Source: Psilocybe azurescens
Lineage: Eukaryota > Basidiomycota > Agaricomycetes > Agaricales > Agrocybaceae
Reading direction: 5' to 3'
Length of the DNA: 64,000 nt
Assembly (NCBI GenBank): GCA_023853785.1
Contig: JAJIRX010000510.1
Location: 1,116,001-1,180,000, forward strand
A program made the position numbers and the translations under genes. Of the stretch, positions 1 to 11,701 are shown piece by piece. The notes under the pieces are model-generated. The model was not told the DNA's origin, made no database searches, and saw nothing but the letters and a program-made list of their open reading frames with translations. The stretch's first letter is position 1; the number at the start of each line of letters is the position of its first letter.

Positions 1-165
1 TTCAAGACAAAAGAAACGGTTTAAATTAGCTTGGCGGCTTTGCTTGTTCGTGTTATTTGTAGATGGTTCCATCCAAGTCCATCAACGACCCACAGCCGCA
101 TCGGTGTCCCTTCTCTGCTGTCGACTACCTGGTTGAAACTAATCCCCCTCATCTGAAGCGTCCAA

Positions 166-874
166 ATGTCCTATTTCTTGCCCCATCTTCCCTCTGGCTG
201 GCATGTTGACGAAGCTATCAAATCAGAAGAAGATCGTGTGGTTGTTATCAGATTCGGTCATGACTGGGATAGCCAATGTATGACGATGGACGAAACATTG
301 TATTCAGTGGCAGAAAAGGTCCAAAATTTCGCTGTTATCTATCTCGTTGATATCACCGAAGTTCCTGATTTTAATAAAGTAGGTAAACGTCTTTCTCCTA
401 TTACCTCTATCTGACGAACGGGATAAATTTTGCAGATGTACGAGTTGTATGACCCATGCACTGTCATGTTCTTCTATCGGTAAGCACTCAATCACAGCTA
501 AAAATTTGCCTCTGAGCTGTTGAATACAGAAATAAGCATATCATGATCGATTTGGGTACCGGTAACAACAACAAAATGTCAGTTGCATTTAATCATTGCC
601 ATTGACACATTCTGACTCGTAGATTTCGATTACAGAAACTGGGCTATGGATAACAAACAGGAAGTGTGTTCATTCCGTTAAATGATCGCAGACAGAACTT
701 ATATCATCTTTATTTTAGTTGATTGATATCATTGAAACAGTATACAGGGGAGCGTCCAAAGGTCGTGGTCTAGTCGTGTCGCCGAAAGGTACGGTTATTG
801 GAAGATTTTTCCTTTTTTATTTATTTCGACTAACAACTCTTTCCGTAGATTACTCGACACGCTACAGATACTAG
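166..874 (+). CDS. dib1: U5 snRNP protein DIM1/DIB1 (thioredoxin-like)
   Basis: Component of the U5 and U4/U6.U5 tri-snRNP needed for pre-mRNA splicing; nuclear. Spliced by eye from six exons (166-378, 436-479, 530-577, 636-663, 719-788, 849-874), all with GT-AG introns, it gives a protein of about 142 residues, the usual family length. It starts MSYFLPHLPSGWHVDEAI and ends VVSPKDYSTRYRY, both family hallmarks, with the thioredoxin-fold core VVIRFGHDWD near residues 25-35. The redox CxxC is absent, as in all DIM1 proteins. Very highly conserved, so the call is firm. No clear link to its neighbours. Confidence 0.97.
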
Positions 875-1062
875 ATTATTTTTCGACTCCCCTCCCTTTT
901 CTAGGTGTAATTGCACGTTCGTGTTGTATAAATGATTGTCACTGTATTTCCCTCGCTTTCCTATTTTGAACAGTTGGACTGATACATACCAACATTGTCC
1001 TTTATCTTTCCTTCGGAAAAACAGTGCAGAATCCCCTAACAGGTGCAGTAGTCTCGGTCAAA

Positions 1063-2003
1063 ATGACGGAGCGTACCATTCAGGTAATGCCTACACGAAT
1101 AACCTTTGAACCTCTGAAAAGCACATTTGCCGCGGAACTTGTCAGCTTTGGTCTTCAAATCGTCAGTGAGTGATAACACCAAGTGATCTCAATCTCACGC
1201 GTTTTAGCGCCATCGAAATGAAAGAAACACGTCTTTGTCTGTTTCTCCACTTGGTCTATCGAGATAATCAGGTTCTTTCTCCCGAGGGACACAATCAATC
1301 AAACGTTGGTTTCATTGTCAGCATGGCAAAGCTTTGCTTCTCGTCTTTGACAAGTATATCCAGCTAAAAGTTGAACCACCTACTCACAGTGCCGCTCATT
1401 GCGACGATATAAATACCCAGGAAATCTGTTTAGTTTCTGTAAGAATAGTGTACGACAAAACTTCCAAACCATCATCTCAGATGATTAACCCACTACGAAT
1501 GGCCAGTATGATCAGGAAGAATCGATACATCCAGGTGACTCCTCAACGTCAACCTCGAACGATCAATGCAACAACCATACCGACCAATGGAGTCGTAACA
1601 ACTTGGATTGACCATGACACGATGCATAAATTGTCTTACGCATTTAAGAAATATGTTAGTCTATGTCCGTTCATCGTTTATAATATCCGGGAAATATTTT
1701 TCTATTCGGCCATTAGGTAAGAGTGTAGTCAAACCCATTCATCCGAGATCCCCCAAAATCTACATGCTCAGAACAACGCTCTATTTAGTATTTTTTTTTT
1801 TGTCATGTTTTTAACGGTTAACCTATCTGGAGCCATAACACTGTTAGTTTATGGCGTTTCTTCGTTGCTACAATGCACTCGGGCGTATAACTAACCCGGA
1901 ATTGCAGACTGGTGATATCGGAGACCATTGTCCGCGGAAACAAGATGCCGCGAGGTTCATGACTTCTTATGGCCGCCACTGGCTATCTAGTACATTTGGG
2001 TAA
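1063..2003 (+). pseudogene. Decayed TauD/TfdA-type alpha-ketoglutarate dioxygenase
   Basis: Pieces read in order like a fungal TauD/TfdA (JLP1-like) Fe(II)/2-oxoglutarate dioxygenase. There is an N-terminal strand ITFEPLKSTFAAEL near 1095-1140, then LVYRDNQVLSPEGH near 1250-1290 (the family's LVFRxQxLSPExH). A segment NGVVTTWIDHD...LSYAFKKYV near 1580-1660 matches the GGDTxW...LS region, and TGDIGDHCPRKQDA near 1908-1950 sits where GDxxxWDNRxxxH belongs. Stops and frame changes separate them, and neither the HxD pair nor the distal His is intact. No exon set I tried restored a full domain. It could be a gene with unusual splicing, but decay is likelier. Confidence 0.45.
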
Positions 2004-2503
2004 CCTGGTATTCAAACTTAAATGCCCTCAAGCTTTCCCAAACATCCTAGATTTTCAAGCGATAGCCGGTCTCATAGTTATTTATTGTTTCATCGCAACA
2101 TCCAGCATTCTGCTCTCTGCAATCTGGGTTATATGATCAAGCTGGAACAGTCTGATGTGAGACCACAATGTGGCAAGAGGCGTGGCTCCTTTGTCTCTAT
2201 AACAATTTTGGGGTACGAGTCTGGCTCTTGATATCTAGCTTTCCGTGTAATTAATAATCTTTCACAAAAGTTGACAGTAGAAAGCTTGGACGTTTACCTA
2301 CAACGCACAACGTCGTCGACATACCGTAATTGTACAGTGAAAAAGGTATCAAATTCAAGTACATATCATGTATACAGTAACTTGAGTTCCACCGCCTGTT
2401 CCTTAATATTCACATTTATACATTTATACACCTCCGCACTGGCAGATCCCATGAAAAAGAAACAAAAATCAAACATGCAGACAAGGGAAGCCACTGACTT
2501 TAT
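2003..2503. other. Intergenic, nothing recognised
   Basis: About 500 bases between the decayed dioxygenase and the 3' end of the DyP gene. Short ORFs here have no recognisable domain and look like chance ORFs or antisense shadows. Confidence 0.5.
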
Positions 2504-4361
2504 CAAGCAGCGAGCGTAATGGTTTCGGTTAGTCCCTTGAGAGACGGGCTGAAGAAGTACTCTCCTCCGCGTGGAATAACCCATTCGTCATCGAGTATGA
2601 GCTCGAATGATGGATCGTTAGGATCGACTCCGGAGAGCTTGCGTTCTGGTCCTCGACCAAGAAGAGGGTCAATGCTTATTGGTGGCTCGTTCAGAGTCAA
2701 ATATGAGTGATGAATTTCGGAAATGCTCACCCAGGAACTTCCGGAGTCGTTTCTCCGAATGGGAAGGTAGGATTGTTGACCCAGCCTAATCTCAAAACAT
2801 TCAGAAGGGGCTCCATGAAGAAGGAAAGAAAGGTTACTGACTGTGCTGAATGAACTGGAACCCGTTCGTGATGCTGCTCTGATAGCAAGCGAACACCAAT
2901 CCACGACCATGGTATGTCTTCTTATCAGCCTTCTCTTTCTTGGTCACCTCAGGGCCGAACTGAATTCCACGACGCATGATGCGGTTCCTCTCGGTAGAGA
3001 ATCCGAGGCTCTCAAGGTCGGCACGGGGAAGCGTCTTGCGGACGTGTGCTGCGAACGGGCAGAGCTTCTGGAAGTTCAGCTCCGCCGAGAAATGGAAGTT
3101 GTTGTTTCTAAAAGGAAGAAAAACATGTTATCAGAATATGCAACCACGAAGGTGCCTTTTGCTTCACCTCTGCGGATCTGCACCGAGCTTTGGGTCATCT
3201 TTAAAAGGTGAAAGATCGAGAGGGGCGCCTAAACTCTAGTCAGTAATTTTAATCGTGGAACGAATATGAAACCAGGCTGACCACTCTTCCAACGTCCAAC
3301 TAGCCGTGCACCGAGAAGATCGGCATTCTCCTTCTCAGTCAAACCAGGCATATTGAGTTTGTTTCGGTCCACAAAGTCATCAAATTCGGGGACTTTCTGG
3401 AAGAGGTATCGGAAGACGAAGAAGCTGCCGTCGATCATCCAGTCGTCGCGGTCTTTTACATTGGGATCGCCGTCGTGTCCAACAACAATGACTCCGGGGC
3501 GAATGGGAGCAGGGCCAGGAGGAGGGTTTGTGTCGAATCCGATGATGGCTGGGTTAGATACACCATCGAGGTATCCAAAACTATTTTGATAAAATATGTG
3601 AGAACTGACTCGGAAGAAAAGAAATATCACTTACTGCTCGTGGGCCGATAGCTTTCCTGGTCGAGCATCACCACGAACAGAAGTAATCTCAACGATGGAT
3701 GGTGCATTACTCCCAACGCCGAAAATATTCTCAATGTTGTGAAGAGTCTTGTCGACTGTAGCATGACAATCGCCAGTGATGATTATGACACCATGCAGGT
3801 CTTGCTTGAAGGGCTCGTCCCAGTCAGGAACAAAACTTTCTCCAGTGCCAGTGCCCTTGTCGCCTAGGTTTTCGCCTGCATCGAGACGTTGACCTTTGAA
3901 GAAAGCTGTGTCATGCAATTTACTGTCGTCGATGTTGAGCTACAAGAATTGCTTCAATGGAGATAAATGCAATATTTAACATCGACACAAACCTTCTTGA
4001 AGCCTACATGCGAGAATGATATGTTGACCCCAACAATAGGGATGAGGTGAGGCCTGACGTTGTGGCCGTGTCCGTGTCCGTGCCCATGTCCGTTCTTGTG
4101 CTTATCGATGTCTTCTCGATCTTTGAGCACCTCTGCAACGCTCTTAACCAAAGGGATAAAATGGACGAGATCTCGACGGAATTTCTGGGCATCCGTGATT
4201 TGAAAGAAGTACAGAGTCTCAGTCTTCTTGGGCAAGCCACTCCTACAATGAATACATTAGCAGTGCTGGGACAGCGAATATGGGTATGCTAACAAGATAT
4301 CGCCTTGAATATTATCAAGCTTGAGCACAGGCTGTGGGGTGATGGGTTGTTGTGTCGCCAT
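2503..4361 (-). CDS. DyP-type heme peroxidase
   Basis: Dye-decolorising peroxidase: H2O2-dependent oxidation of phenolic and anthraquinone-like compounds, often tied to lignin or litter decay. The spliced product starts MATQQPITPQPVLKLDNIQG and is close to 490-500 residues, like Pleurotus-type DyPs. Visible hallmarks are GYLDG (the GxxDG motif with distal Asp, about 3570-3640), CPFAAHVRKTLPR with the proximal heme His, NRIMRRGIQFGPE with the distal Arg, and the C-terminal VPRGGEYFF. About seven introns. No signal peptide is obvious; many fungal DyPs also start directly at this point, so secretion is uncertain. Oddity: a His-Gly run (HGHGHGHGHN) near 4060-4090 in a loop where relatives are short. 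All catalytic residues are present and the frame is open. Confidence 0.95.
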
Positions 4362-4762
4362 TCCGGTTTCTTCAAGAGGTCCGCAAGGATATCAAGTACA
4401 GATACTCAGACTCTCCCATCTATTGTCCCTTTTATATGAAGCTGCAGGGCTGTGTCATCGTCGAAGGTAATTAGAGTGAACAGTGTCGTAAACTCTTGGC
4501 AAATGTCGATTATAACGAATGTCCGACTTCATACAATCATCTGCTATGGAATCGGATCTCAGCTTGATCTTTATCTGTCAATTAAGCCGCCCAGAAGCAG
4601 GGAACAAAGGATCGGAGGGTGAAGTAGCAGTCTGGGGAGATTGCTATATCCCGGCTTGAAAGGAGGAATGATGGACGATTCAGGATGCCAATCTACCAAG
4701 TTTGGTGATAGCAACTTTGCAAATAGATCCATTTACATTGGAAGGTACATATCCTCGCGCCT
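4361..4762. other. Intergenic / promoter of the DyP gene
   Basis: Upstream of the minus-strand peroxidase start. No ORF or repeat of note is seen; it probably holds the promoter and 5' UTR. Confidence 0.4.
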
Positions 4763-5503
4763 TACATGCAAGACCAGGCAGATATGATGCTATTGTCGGC
4801 AGTTTCTGGTAGAAGAATTTCCGTTGGAAAAGCGCCATCGCTGCCCGCACTCAACTGCATGTGGTTGCAGGCATATAACTCATGGTTCGCCTTGGATCTT
4901 GCAGGCAACATAATACTAAGGGCAATTGTGTCGAATACGGTTAGATGCCATGAAGGGTCAGAGGGCTGGTCTTTTCCCCTGTCCCTGTGCAAGTCGAGCA
5001 TAACGAGAGCTTTGCGGTCCATAAACAGAGAGACCTCAGCGTGATAGAGTGCTGCTACTGATCCCGAAAACGAGATGTAGACATGGTTGACTGGAGCAAG
5101 GTCACAGAGGTAAGCCAGTCATTGCCCAGTGAAACTTGGAACATAGCGCATATAACCAGCTCTTTAAAGTCACTATCACAAAATTAGTGCGCCTCCTTTT
5201 GAACCTATCATCCGACTTATCACTGCAGTTTCGAATCTGCCCATCTCCTACCAGTGAGCCAAGAGGTAATGCTACCTCTTGGCTTGCTTGGCCTATATAG
5301 AAATATATCGTCGCCCCCTTATTTCGATTCCTGAAGCAGTTAGGCTTTGAAGGGATATGGATAACAAGAAGACGGAACCGGGTATCATATCTTGAGCTAA
5401 GAATGTTTCCATATTTCGCGACCTGCTCCTGCAGGCTGCCATTGTACGCTCCTGCCTGTGCAGAAACCGAGATTATTGCCAAGAGAAGTAGATAATCCGA
5501 CAC
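4762..5503 (-). CDS. Hypothetical protein, possible secreted N-terminus
   Basis: I do not recognise this protein. Two minus-strand open segments (5503 down to about 5240, then about 5180 to 4762) can be joined through a GTAGGA donor and a TAG acceptor. The first begins MSDYLLLLAIISVSAQAGAY, which looks like a signal peptide with a cleavage site after AQA, followed by SLQEQVAKYGNILSS. The second contains SVAALYHAEVSLF and HRDRGKDQPSD without a break. Exon borders are not settled and a frame change lies between the two parts. It could instead be chance ORFs; the long open second segment and signal-like start are the only support. Confidence 0.3.
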
Positions 5504-5529
5504 AGAGAAATTGGTTCAGAGACTCGTAT

Positions 5530-6003
5530 GAGCTATGAAGGTTTTGGGGAAGATATGGAAAGGATTGGTGTGGGCAGTGTGGTTTTGCGCAAAGTGCATG
5601 TTGATTAAGATTTCCATGTTGATTGAAATTCGATTCGAATGTGTTTCACACGTGATACCGTGTGAATGTCTCTCTTAACTTTTCTGACTGCCCGACTTGG
5701 TTGCTTTTTCAAGCTGCGCGATTGTTTTTAGGACTTCTAGTCTCCTTCAAACCCAGGAAGGGTGCTACTGTGTATATATCAGCCTTCGGCCACGGACTTC
5801 CTGTTGAGGCAGTCGTGTCTGTTACCTGTAACGACACCATCCTGAAAATCTATTTTCAAATCGCAAAGAGACCACCGAAGACCAGGCCGATATACTGCAT
5901 CCAAGCTCAATTTCTTAAGTAGCACCCTGATTCCAGCAGATACAATGGTGAAGACTGCCGCTTGAGATATAAATTTATATTAGGTGATAATGATTACAGA
6001 ATC
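5530..6003. other. Intergenic, nothing recognised
   Basis: About 470 bases between the hypothetical ORF and the 3' end of the prolyl hydroxylase-like gene. A short plus-strand ORF (5662-5922) has no domain signal. Confidence 0.4.
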
Positions 6004-6786
6004 TACTCTTCGAGATCGTCAGGATAAGTGACACGGTACATGAAATCGCTTCTTAATGTGTACTTAACTCCCTCGATCACATCCTCTCCGCTATGGGCAA
6101 GTCCTCTTTGCTGGAATATCAAAACGCGCCCCTTCTTTGGCTCAATGTCAACATATCTCCCCTTTGGTCCCAAGATCCGCGTAGCACCTCCTTTCACACC
6201 GTCATCTCCCAGATAAATCTGCAATGTAGCGCGAGCGCAGCGCCCATCTGGAAGCTCGAGTTGGCCATCACAATGAGGCCTAAAGTAATGGCCATTTTCG
6301 TATCTCAGAAAGCTGAGACGTTCGTTGACCCTTCGATAAGTAATAACATCAATGTTTATGTGCTGACTAGAATCACGCCAAGGAGTCTAGAAGGACACAC
6401 CCGACCAAATCCCATGTTCCCTCGACACGGCCCTTTCTGTCTACAACTCCTTCCCACTCTCCGCCAGCCTCGATTTTGACTAGCTCCTGGATGTAAGGCA
6501 GTAATCGCCGATAGATCTTGTCAGCTGCTTCATGGTCAAAGCGCAGTATACGCAGACTGTTTCTGTAATCGATATCAACGCGATTTTGGTTGGGCAAAAG
6601 GCCGTAATGTACTGCCGCTTGCGCCCACTCCTGATCTGACTCTGCAAGAGCAATCAACACGTCGCATTCTTCGGGTGTGAAAATGTCGTCGAGAACTTTG
6701 ACGTAGAATCCTTTGTAGTCATTTGCAAGAGGGGTATTGGAAAAGTCGAAGATTGGTGCAACAATTTGTTGGACCGAGGACGTCAT
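6003..6786 (-). CDS. Prolyl 4-hydroxylase-like 2OG-Fe(II) oxygenase
   Basis: P4Hc-fold dioxygenase that would hydroxylate a prolyl or related substrate using 2-oxoglutarate, O2 and Fe(II). Starts MTSSVQQIVAPIFDF; one intron near 6320-6400. Seen motifs: LDDIFTPEECDVLIALAE near the N-terminus, ENGHYFRPHCDGQ with the iron-binding HxD, RATLQIYLGD, GLAHSGEDV with the distal His, and KYTLRSDFMY whose Arg/Lys would hold 2-oxoglutarate. About 240 residues, typical of the short cytosolic fungal and bacterial P4H-like proteins; no signal peptide. Substrate cannot be told. A short tandem repeat lies just upstream of its start. Confidence 0.9.
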
Positions 6787-6841
6787 AACGGGATATGCGC
6801 TTGTAGCGGTGAGGGTTTCGGGCTGGTTGCGGCCTGTAGGC

Positions 6842-6910
6842 TTTTTGAGAATAGGTTTTTGAGAATAGGTTTTTTGAGAATAGGTTTTTTGAGAATAGGT
6901 TTTTGAGAAT
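6842..6910. repeat. Short tandem repeat upstream of the P4H-like gene
   Basis: About five head-to-tail copies of a 14-15 base unit, TTTTTGAGAATAGG, differing mainly in the length of the T run. It sits 55-125 bases upstream of the minus-strand start codon, so in the 5' UTR or core promoter. Confidence 0.9.
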
Positions 6911-7480
6911 TGATTTCTTTAAATATATGCTGGTAAAACACTGAATCACGAATGGGCGAGGCTGTGCATCGATGGGTGGCATGTCCGAGAACACGTCCAG
7001 AACACGTACATATATTTGGCTGTAAATAATAATAACAGGGTTAGGCATAGAACCGGCACATCACTACTTAGCTTTCATCCTATTCGCAACCCAGACGAAT
7101 GAGATACTAAGCATTGGCCGCAGAAAAAAGGCTGAGGCTCAACAGGTCTGGAAAAGGTGAAATGTTGCAGTTGAGAAAGAGCATACTATGCTCATCCTGC
7201 GTGAAGTGGGGAAACAAGCTGTGAGCAGCTCAAAGGTAGACACAGAAAAGAGTCCGAGATATGTTGTTACTATATTTCGTATTATGTGGATGATGCTATG
7301 GATTTAAACAACTTTCGCTCTCGTGGAGTGGTGAAAAATGCTATGCAGTGAGACGTGAGCCCGAAAAACTACTAGTGGTAGTACTTAGGCGCGGTCAAGT
7401 CAAGTCTCAGCGAGACTCGAGTTTGATTTCAAACCTAGCTCAGACAAGCTCAGACACTTGGTATCTCTCTCTCCGAGCAA
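6911..7480. other. Intergenic, nothing recognised
   Basis: No coding signal on either strand apart from short chance ORFs. Confidence 0.4.
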
Positions 7481-7481
7481 T

Positions 7482-8002
7482 ATGTCCTTAATGTCGAAAA
7501 CGCCGTCGACGCCAGCATACTACACTACTCTTCGTTGGCTTCGTTCTCGCAACGTGCGTGTATTGTCACACTTATCTTGTACAAGATGTATGCTCAACAA
7601 GTCAGGCGACTCTCAGTAAAAGAAGGTATTCATGCGTCATGTAGGCATACAATCTCACCATCCATTTATTGGACCTAGGCTGACTGGGTTTAATAGTCGC
7701 CACTATTGCTTTCGCTTTTCGAGACAGTGCTTGCACATCCCGACATCGATCCATCCCTCGACCGACGCCGCTGTTTCACTCTGTTTCCCTCCGTCGGTCA
7801 TGACGGAATCCTTTCGTGTCCTGCGTCTCAATGCTCCAGGGCGTTTGCGTGTGGTTGCGGTCTTTCGATCCACATGAAAAAATGTCTCCATCTACATAGG
7901 AGGGCTCAAGTACTCCTGAAGGAATTAAGGACTACATTCTCAGCTGGGGGTCCAGACAGGAAAGAAAGGATAGAAGCGAGTAGTGTTGGCTACCTGATAT
8001 AA
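7482..8002 (+). CDS. Candidate small C2HC zinc-finger protein
   Basis: A first exon MSLMSKTPSTPAYYTTLRWL (from 7482) with a GTGCGT donor could join an open segment ending at 8002. That segment reads SLFETVLAHPDIDPSLDRRR and then CPASQCSRAFACGCGLSIH followed by MKKC: spacing C-x4-C-x12-H-x3-C, a C2HC-type finger. About 120-130 residues. The junction is uncertain because a stop lies near the second acceptor. I do not recognise a family; a nucleic-acid-binding role is inference only. Confidence 0.33.
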
Positions 8003-9254
8003 TTTTTTTCTATACTTAGCCATACCGAAGGCCGCCCAGACAAGCTCGGCCAGAGGATGCGAGGACACATCTATGCATCATATCAGATAACAAGAGGCAT
8101 AGAGCATATAGCTTTATATGAGCTGAGTTGACCATACGATTACGCGCCAGCGCACACTGATGTGCCTGGAGATGAAAGGCGTTATTCTCGAATGCCGTTT
8201 TGAGTGTTTTTGGTAAAGGTTTTCTACATCGTCGAGACAGGCGAGACCAACGACCTCTATCATGAGTTCCATTAGTAGCTTACAGAATATCTGAGGATAT
8301 CTGAGAGACAGCTGGACCTGGACTGCGAATTTGGCGATCACTCCTACATGACCTTCGAGATGTGGTTAAACATCAACCCTAGACTTGATATTTGCTTGAT
8401 GTCAGATCTCGTTCACGTCTGAATTACGAGTGCTGGGGTACTTGTTGCCCATAAAGCAAGTTTGAGGAAGTCTGAAATTGTAAAGTAACACGAAGATAAA
8501 GTTCAAACTTCACAATGCCCAATTCTGACCGCGGTAATACTCCACGAGGCTGGTTGAGTAGAAATCACGTGGAGCTATGAGCACTCAACAATCCGGGATG
8601 AGCTGACGGGGTATCAACTCGATATCGAGCATAGCAGTCGTTTTTCTTCTTCTTTTGAGCATGGACAGCCGCACTTTCTATGAGAATGTGCGTCATTAGA
8701 ACATCTGGTATTGATCTATTTCAAATCTACGGTCACAACAAGCATAAGCTCCGCTACTTGAGCTTTTACTATGTGTTGAGCTACCGGTCTAGCGTCCAAG
8801 ACTTCATAAAGACTTGAAAATCCTACATCCTCGTGGAATGAGAAATATATCGAAGTCATTGATCCGTGTAGGAGCATTTATGCAGGCGAAGAGCGTACTT
8901 ATCTTAATATCTGCGTTGGCCCTTACAGCAGAATGCGCTGTCGACCCACAGTGACACTGCACACTGCAAGCCTTCCGCACCCTAAGCCAATACAGTAATC
9001 ATGCACTAAGTACATTAACTTTACATATGCTTTACATACATGTTTAGCATGGGGAAATATAAAAGGCCTGGATACAACTTGGTGAATAACAATAAGCAAA
9101 AAATGGTCCCAATGACCAATAACTAATCAAAGATACACCACAAAAGAAATTGGAGATAGCTATAATCTAAAACCTATTGGCAATTATCTAATCCCAACTC
9201 GAATTCTTCTGACTCTTAACAATTATATGTTAAACACATCAGGGATGTTAATAT
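8002..9254. other. Long intergenic stretch
   Basis: 1.25 kb with no supported gene. An ORF at 8114-8341 (minus) has no domain. A TATA-like string (AAATATAAAAGG) occurs near 9054 but is not tied to a recognised downstream gene. Confidence 0.4.
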
Positions 9255-10788
9255 CAATGATTTACCTTTACCTGCATATCGCCGAGCTCCATGTCGGTGT
9301 CTACGTTCAAGTCGACATTCCGCACTATCTGAACCCTCACAGCATCGTTGGGTTCTGCGACAGATCTAGACGGCACAGCACTTCTTTTTGTATACTGATT
9401 TCGCCCCGTAGTGTCTTGACTGGATGAATTCTCCTTGACCGTTCCTGTAGCAGTTTGGCGTCGGTTGTTCAGGACGGCTATCAAGCAATTTGTGTAACTA
9501 GCGAAAGAAAAAAATTAGTTGTGGAATATACCACACATTGAAAAGTTGTACAGCTTGCTTAGAATGGCAGTTCTTTGGTCAAATCTTGTTAGGATATCTT
9601 CAATCGGTAATTAGAAATGATGGCTTACGGAGGAACAACCAAGGTAGAGTGTTGCTTAAAGTAAATGTTAGCTCAGGGGGAGGGAAAAACGTGTTGAAAG
9701 GACGTACAGGGACCCCCAAGAAGAGAATCAATCCTAAGATAGCCGTTGCCGCTAACGTTCACGAGACTTCATCAGAATCGAAACACAGTCTATGGTATAT
9801 ACGAAGTAATTGGACTAACTCGTAATTGCGTTAGTCTCAACTGTCATCACGACTAGCCTTTTGATCATTCCATGAGAAGTTGATGGTACTCGAGACCGCG
9901 CGCGAAGGAGCTTTGATACGAGTACCATAGAATGGAACGTCAGCGCATGCAACACATTCATGCAACAAATATCTCACTGTCCAACACAAAGCGGCTGTGA
10001 TAAAAGATCTGCTGCAGCGCTACACACTAGCCATGTCTATTGACAATAGACGCTCAAATCAGAAGGCTATGTGCATTATAATCAATAGTGCCAGCCCTGC
10101 ATACCGTCTGTTCAGCAACTTCGGTGCTGATTAATGATAGATGTCCTAGCTTGTGCGCCTATGGGTAGCATCAGTATTAACCTGCGACTTTCCTCGCAGT
10201 CAAGAAAATGGCTTACAACCACCGCCGTCGCTATTCCAGCACCACATTGTGTCAAAGAGACCTACATAATTCAAACACGTAAGGACTTAGAATGGACAGG
10301 TACAGTATGCCCTTAGTAAAGGACTCACCAGAGATATAAATACAGGTAGAATGTACGACTTTTGAAGCAAGTATATCCTCCAGCAATAGAATGTCTGAAC
10401 GATCAAAGCCACCACTGAATCGATTAGAACCACGTCCCATGAGTTGAGAAAGGTGTCGTCCAGCTTATTCATGTTGCCGAATCCGAACACAAACCAGTGG
10501 AAAGCGTCCGCGGTGACCAAGAAGGTTTGTAGGACATCGAGGAAAGCTAACCCATACACTATGTGGACATAATTTATATCACAAAATGTCAAAAAAGCTC
10601 CACAGGAATTAAGGAATATGTCCTACCCAAGGATTTTAAGTGTAGACCGTCTTTATAATACGTTTCGGAGTAGTAATCTGAAAGTGTGTGTAGTTAGTGC
10701 TGGCAGATTCAGGTTAGTTAATCATTATCCCACAAATTTGGACGACTAAAATCCCTAGAAACCCCCAGTTCAGACAAATACCTAACAT
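9254..10788 (-). CDS. DUF6534 multi-pass membrane protein
   Basis: Member of a large, functionally unknown agaricomycete family with about seven membrane helices. Spliced pieces run: LNWGFLGILVVQIYYYSETY (helix 1-2 border, about 10780-10650), YGLAFLDVLQTFLVTADAFH (about 10550), SWDVVLIDSVVALIVQTFYC (about 10430), SLTQCGAGIATAVVV (about 10210), GMIKRLVVMTVETNAIT (about 9850), TATAILGLILFL (about 9730) and SKLYTNCLIAVLNNRRQ (about 9550-9455), the family's C-terminal signature. The tail ends at 9254 and is hydrophilic. At least seven introns; splices with GT-AG borders keep the frame open. The start at 10788 is the first Met of the earliest recognisable exon; a further upstream exon may exist because the N-terminus is a little short. 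Confidence 0.82.
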
Positions 10789-11701
10789 CTTTACTCTTAT
10801 CGATTAGCATAGAGATTAATCTGGCTTTATCTCAGACTTGCCGTAGGGCCGGTACTAAGGCGCTCAGGATCGTCAGATTCTTGATATGAGAACCACTCGG
10901 ATTTAAACGGCTCACATAAATGCAATGTCAGACGGAATAGGTGGTAGACATGTTCCATTTGTCGACATTGTGGCGTCAGAGAAAAGGTGGGGCACGGAGA
11001 AGCCTAGAGGGAGAAAAGAAGGGGGTAGGGAATCGGGTGAGGAGACAAGGTATTACAATGATGGATCAGAGGCACTCGGGATGCGCTCAGATTGGCGTTA
11101 ACCCTATATACCAAACTCATCACTGACCACGAAAATCTTAATTCCCAGCCAGATTGACGCATTTGCGATCGTTGGGCAACAATCCATCAAATGGCTGCGC
11201 GATATGGAACCTTGTATCTATCTTCTCACAGATAAATTTATGAGAACTTCAACCGACCCGAATTCTGTGAACGGTCTGCTTGCACAGGCCATATATACCT
11301 CACCGGAGGACCCGAAAAAGAAGCTGAATTGTGCGGGTGTGATTGCAGTGCCAGTCATATGCCTTCCTTGGGCATTGTAACGGAACTCTATCAAATTTTA
11401 GGCCCGGTCACAGCCCTTGTGAGTTCACGACTACCACGGTCCTTCACTGTAAAAATTCATTGAAGTATGGCATACGTCCCTCCAGTCTACTAAGTTAAAT
11501 CCTGCTACAGTGTCTCTTCAAATAGAACCAGGAAGTTTGACGAAAATGATCGGCTCAGAAGGGCTGGATTCCTTGTCCTGAACGTATGGGTGGTTACGCA
11601 TGACTAACATGTAGCATCAGATTCAAATCAATGAGGGAAGCAGCAAGACGTAAATATAACCCAAGTGAATGGAGTAAGTAAGACAGTCATAACATAGTAA
11701 T
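10788..11701. other. Intergenic, nothing recognised
   Basis: About 900 bases between two minus-strand membrane-protein genes. No ORF with a domain, no repeat noticed. It should hold the 3' end of the permease and the promoter of the DUF6534 gene. Confidence 0.4.
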
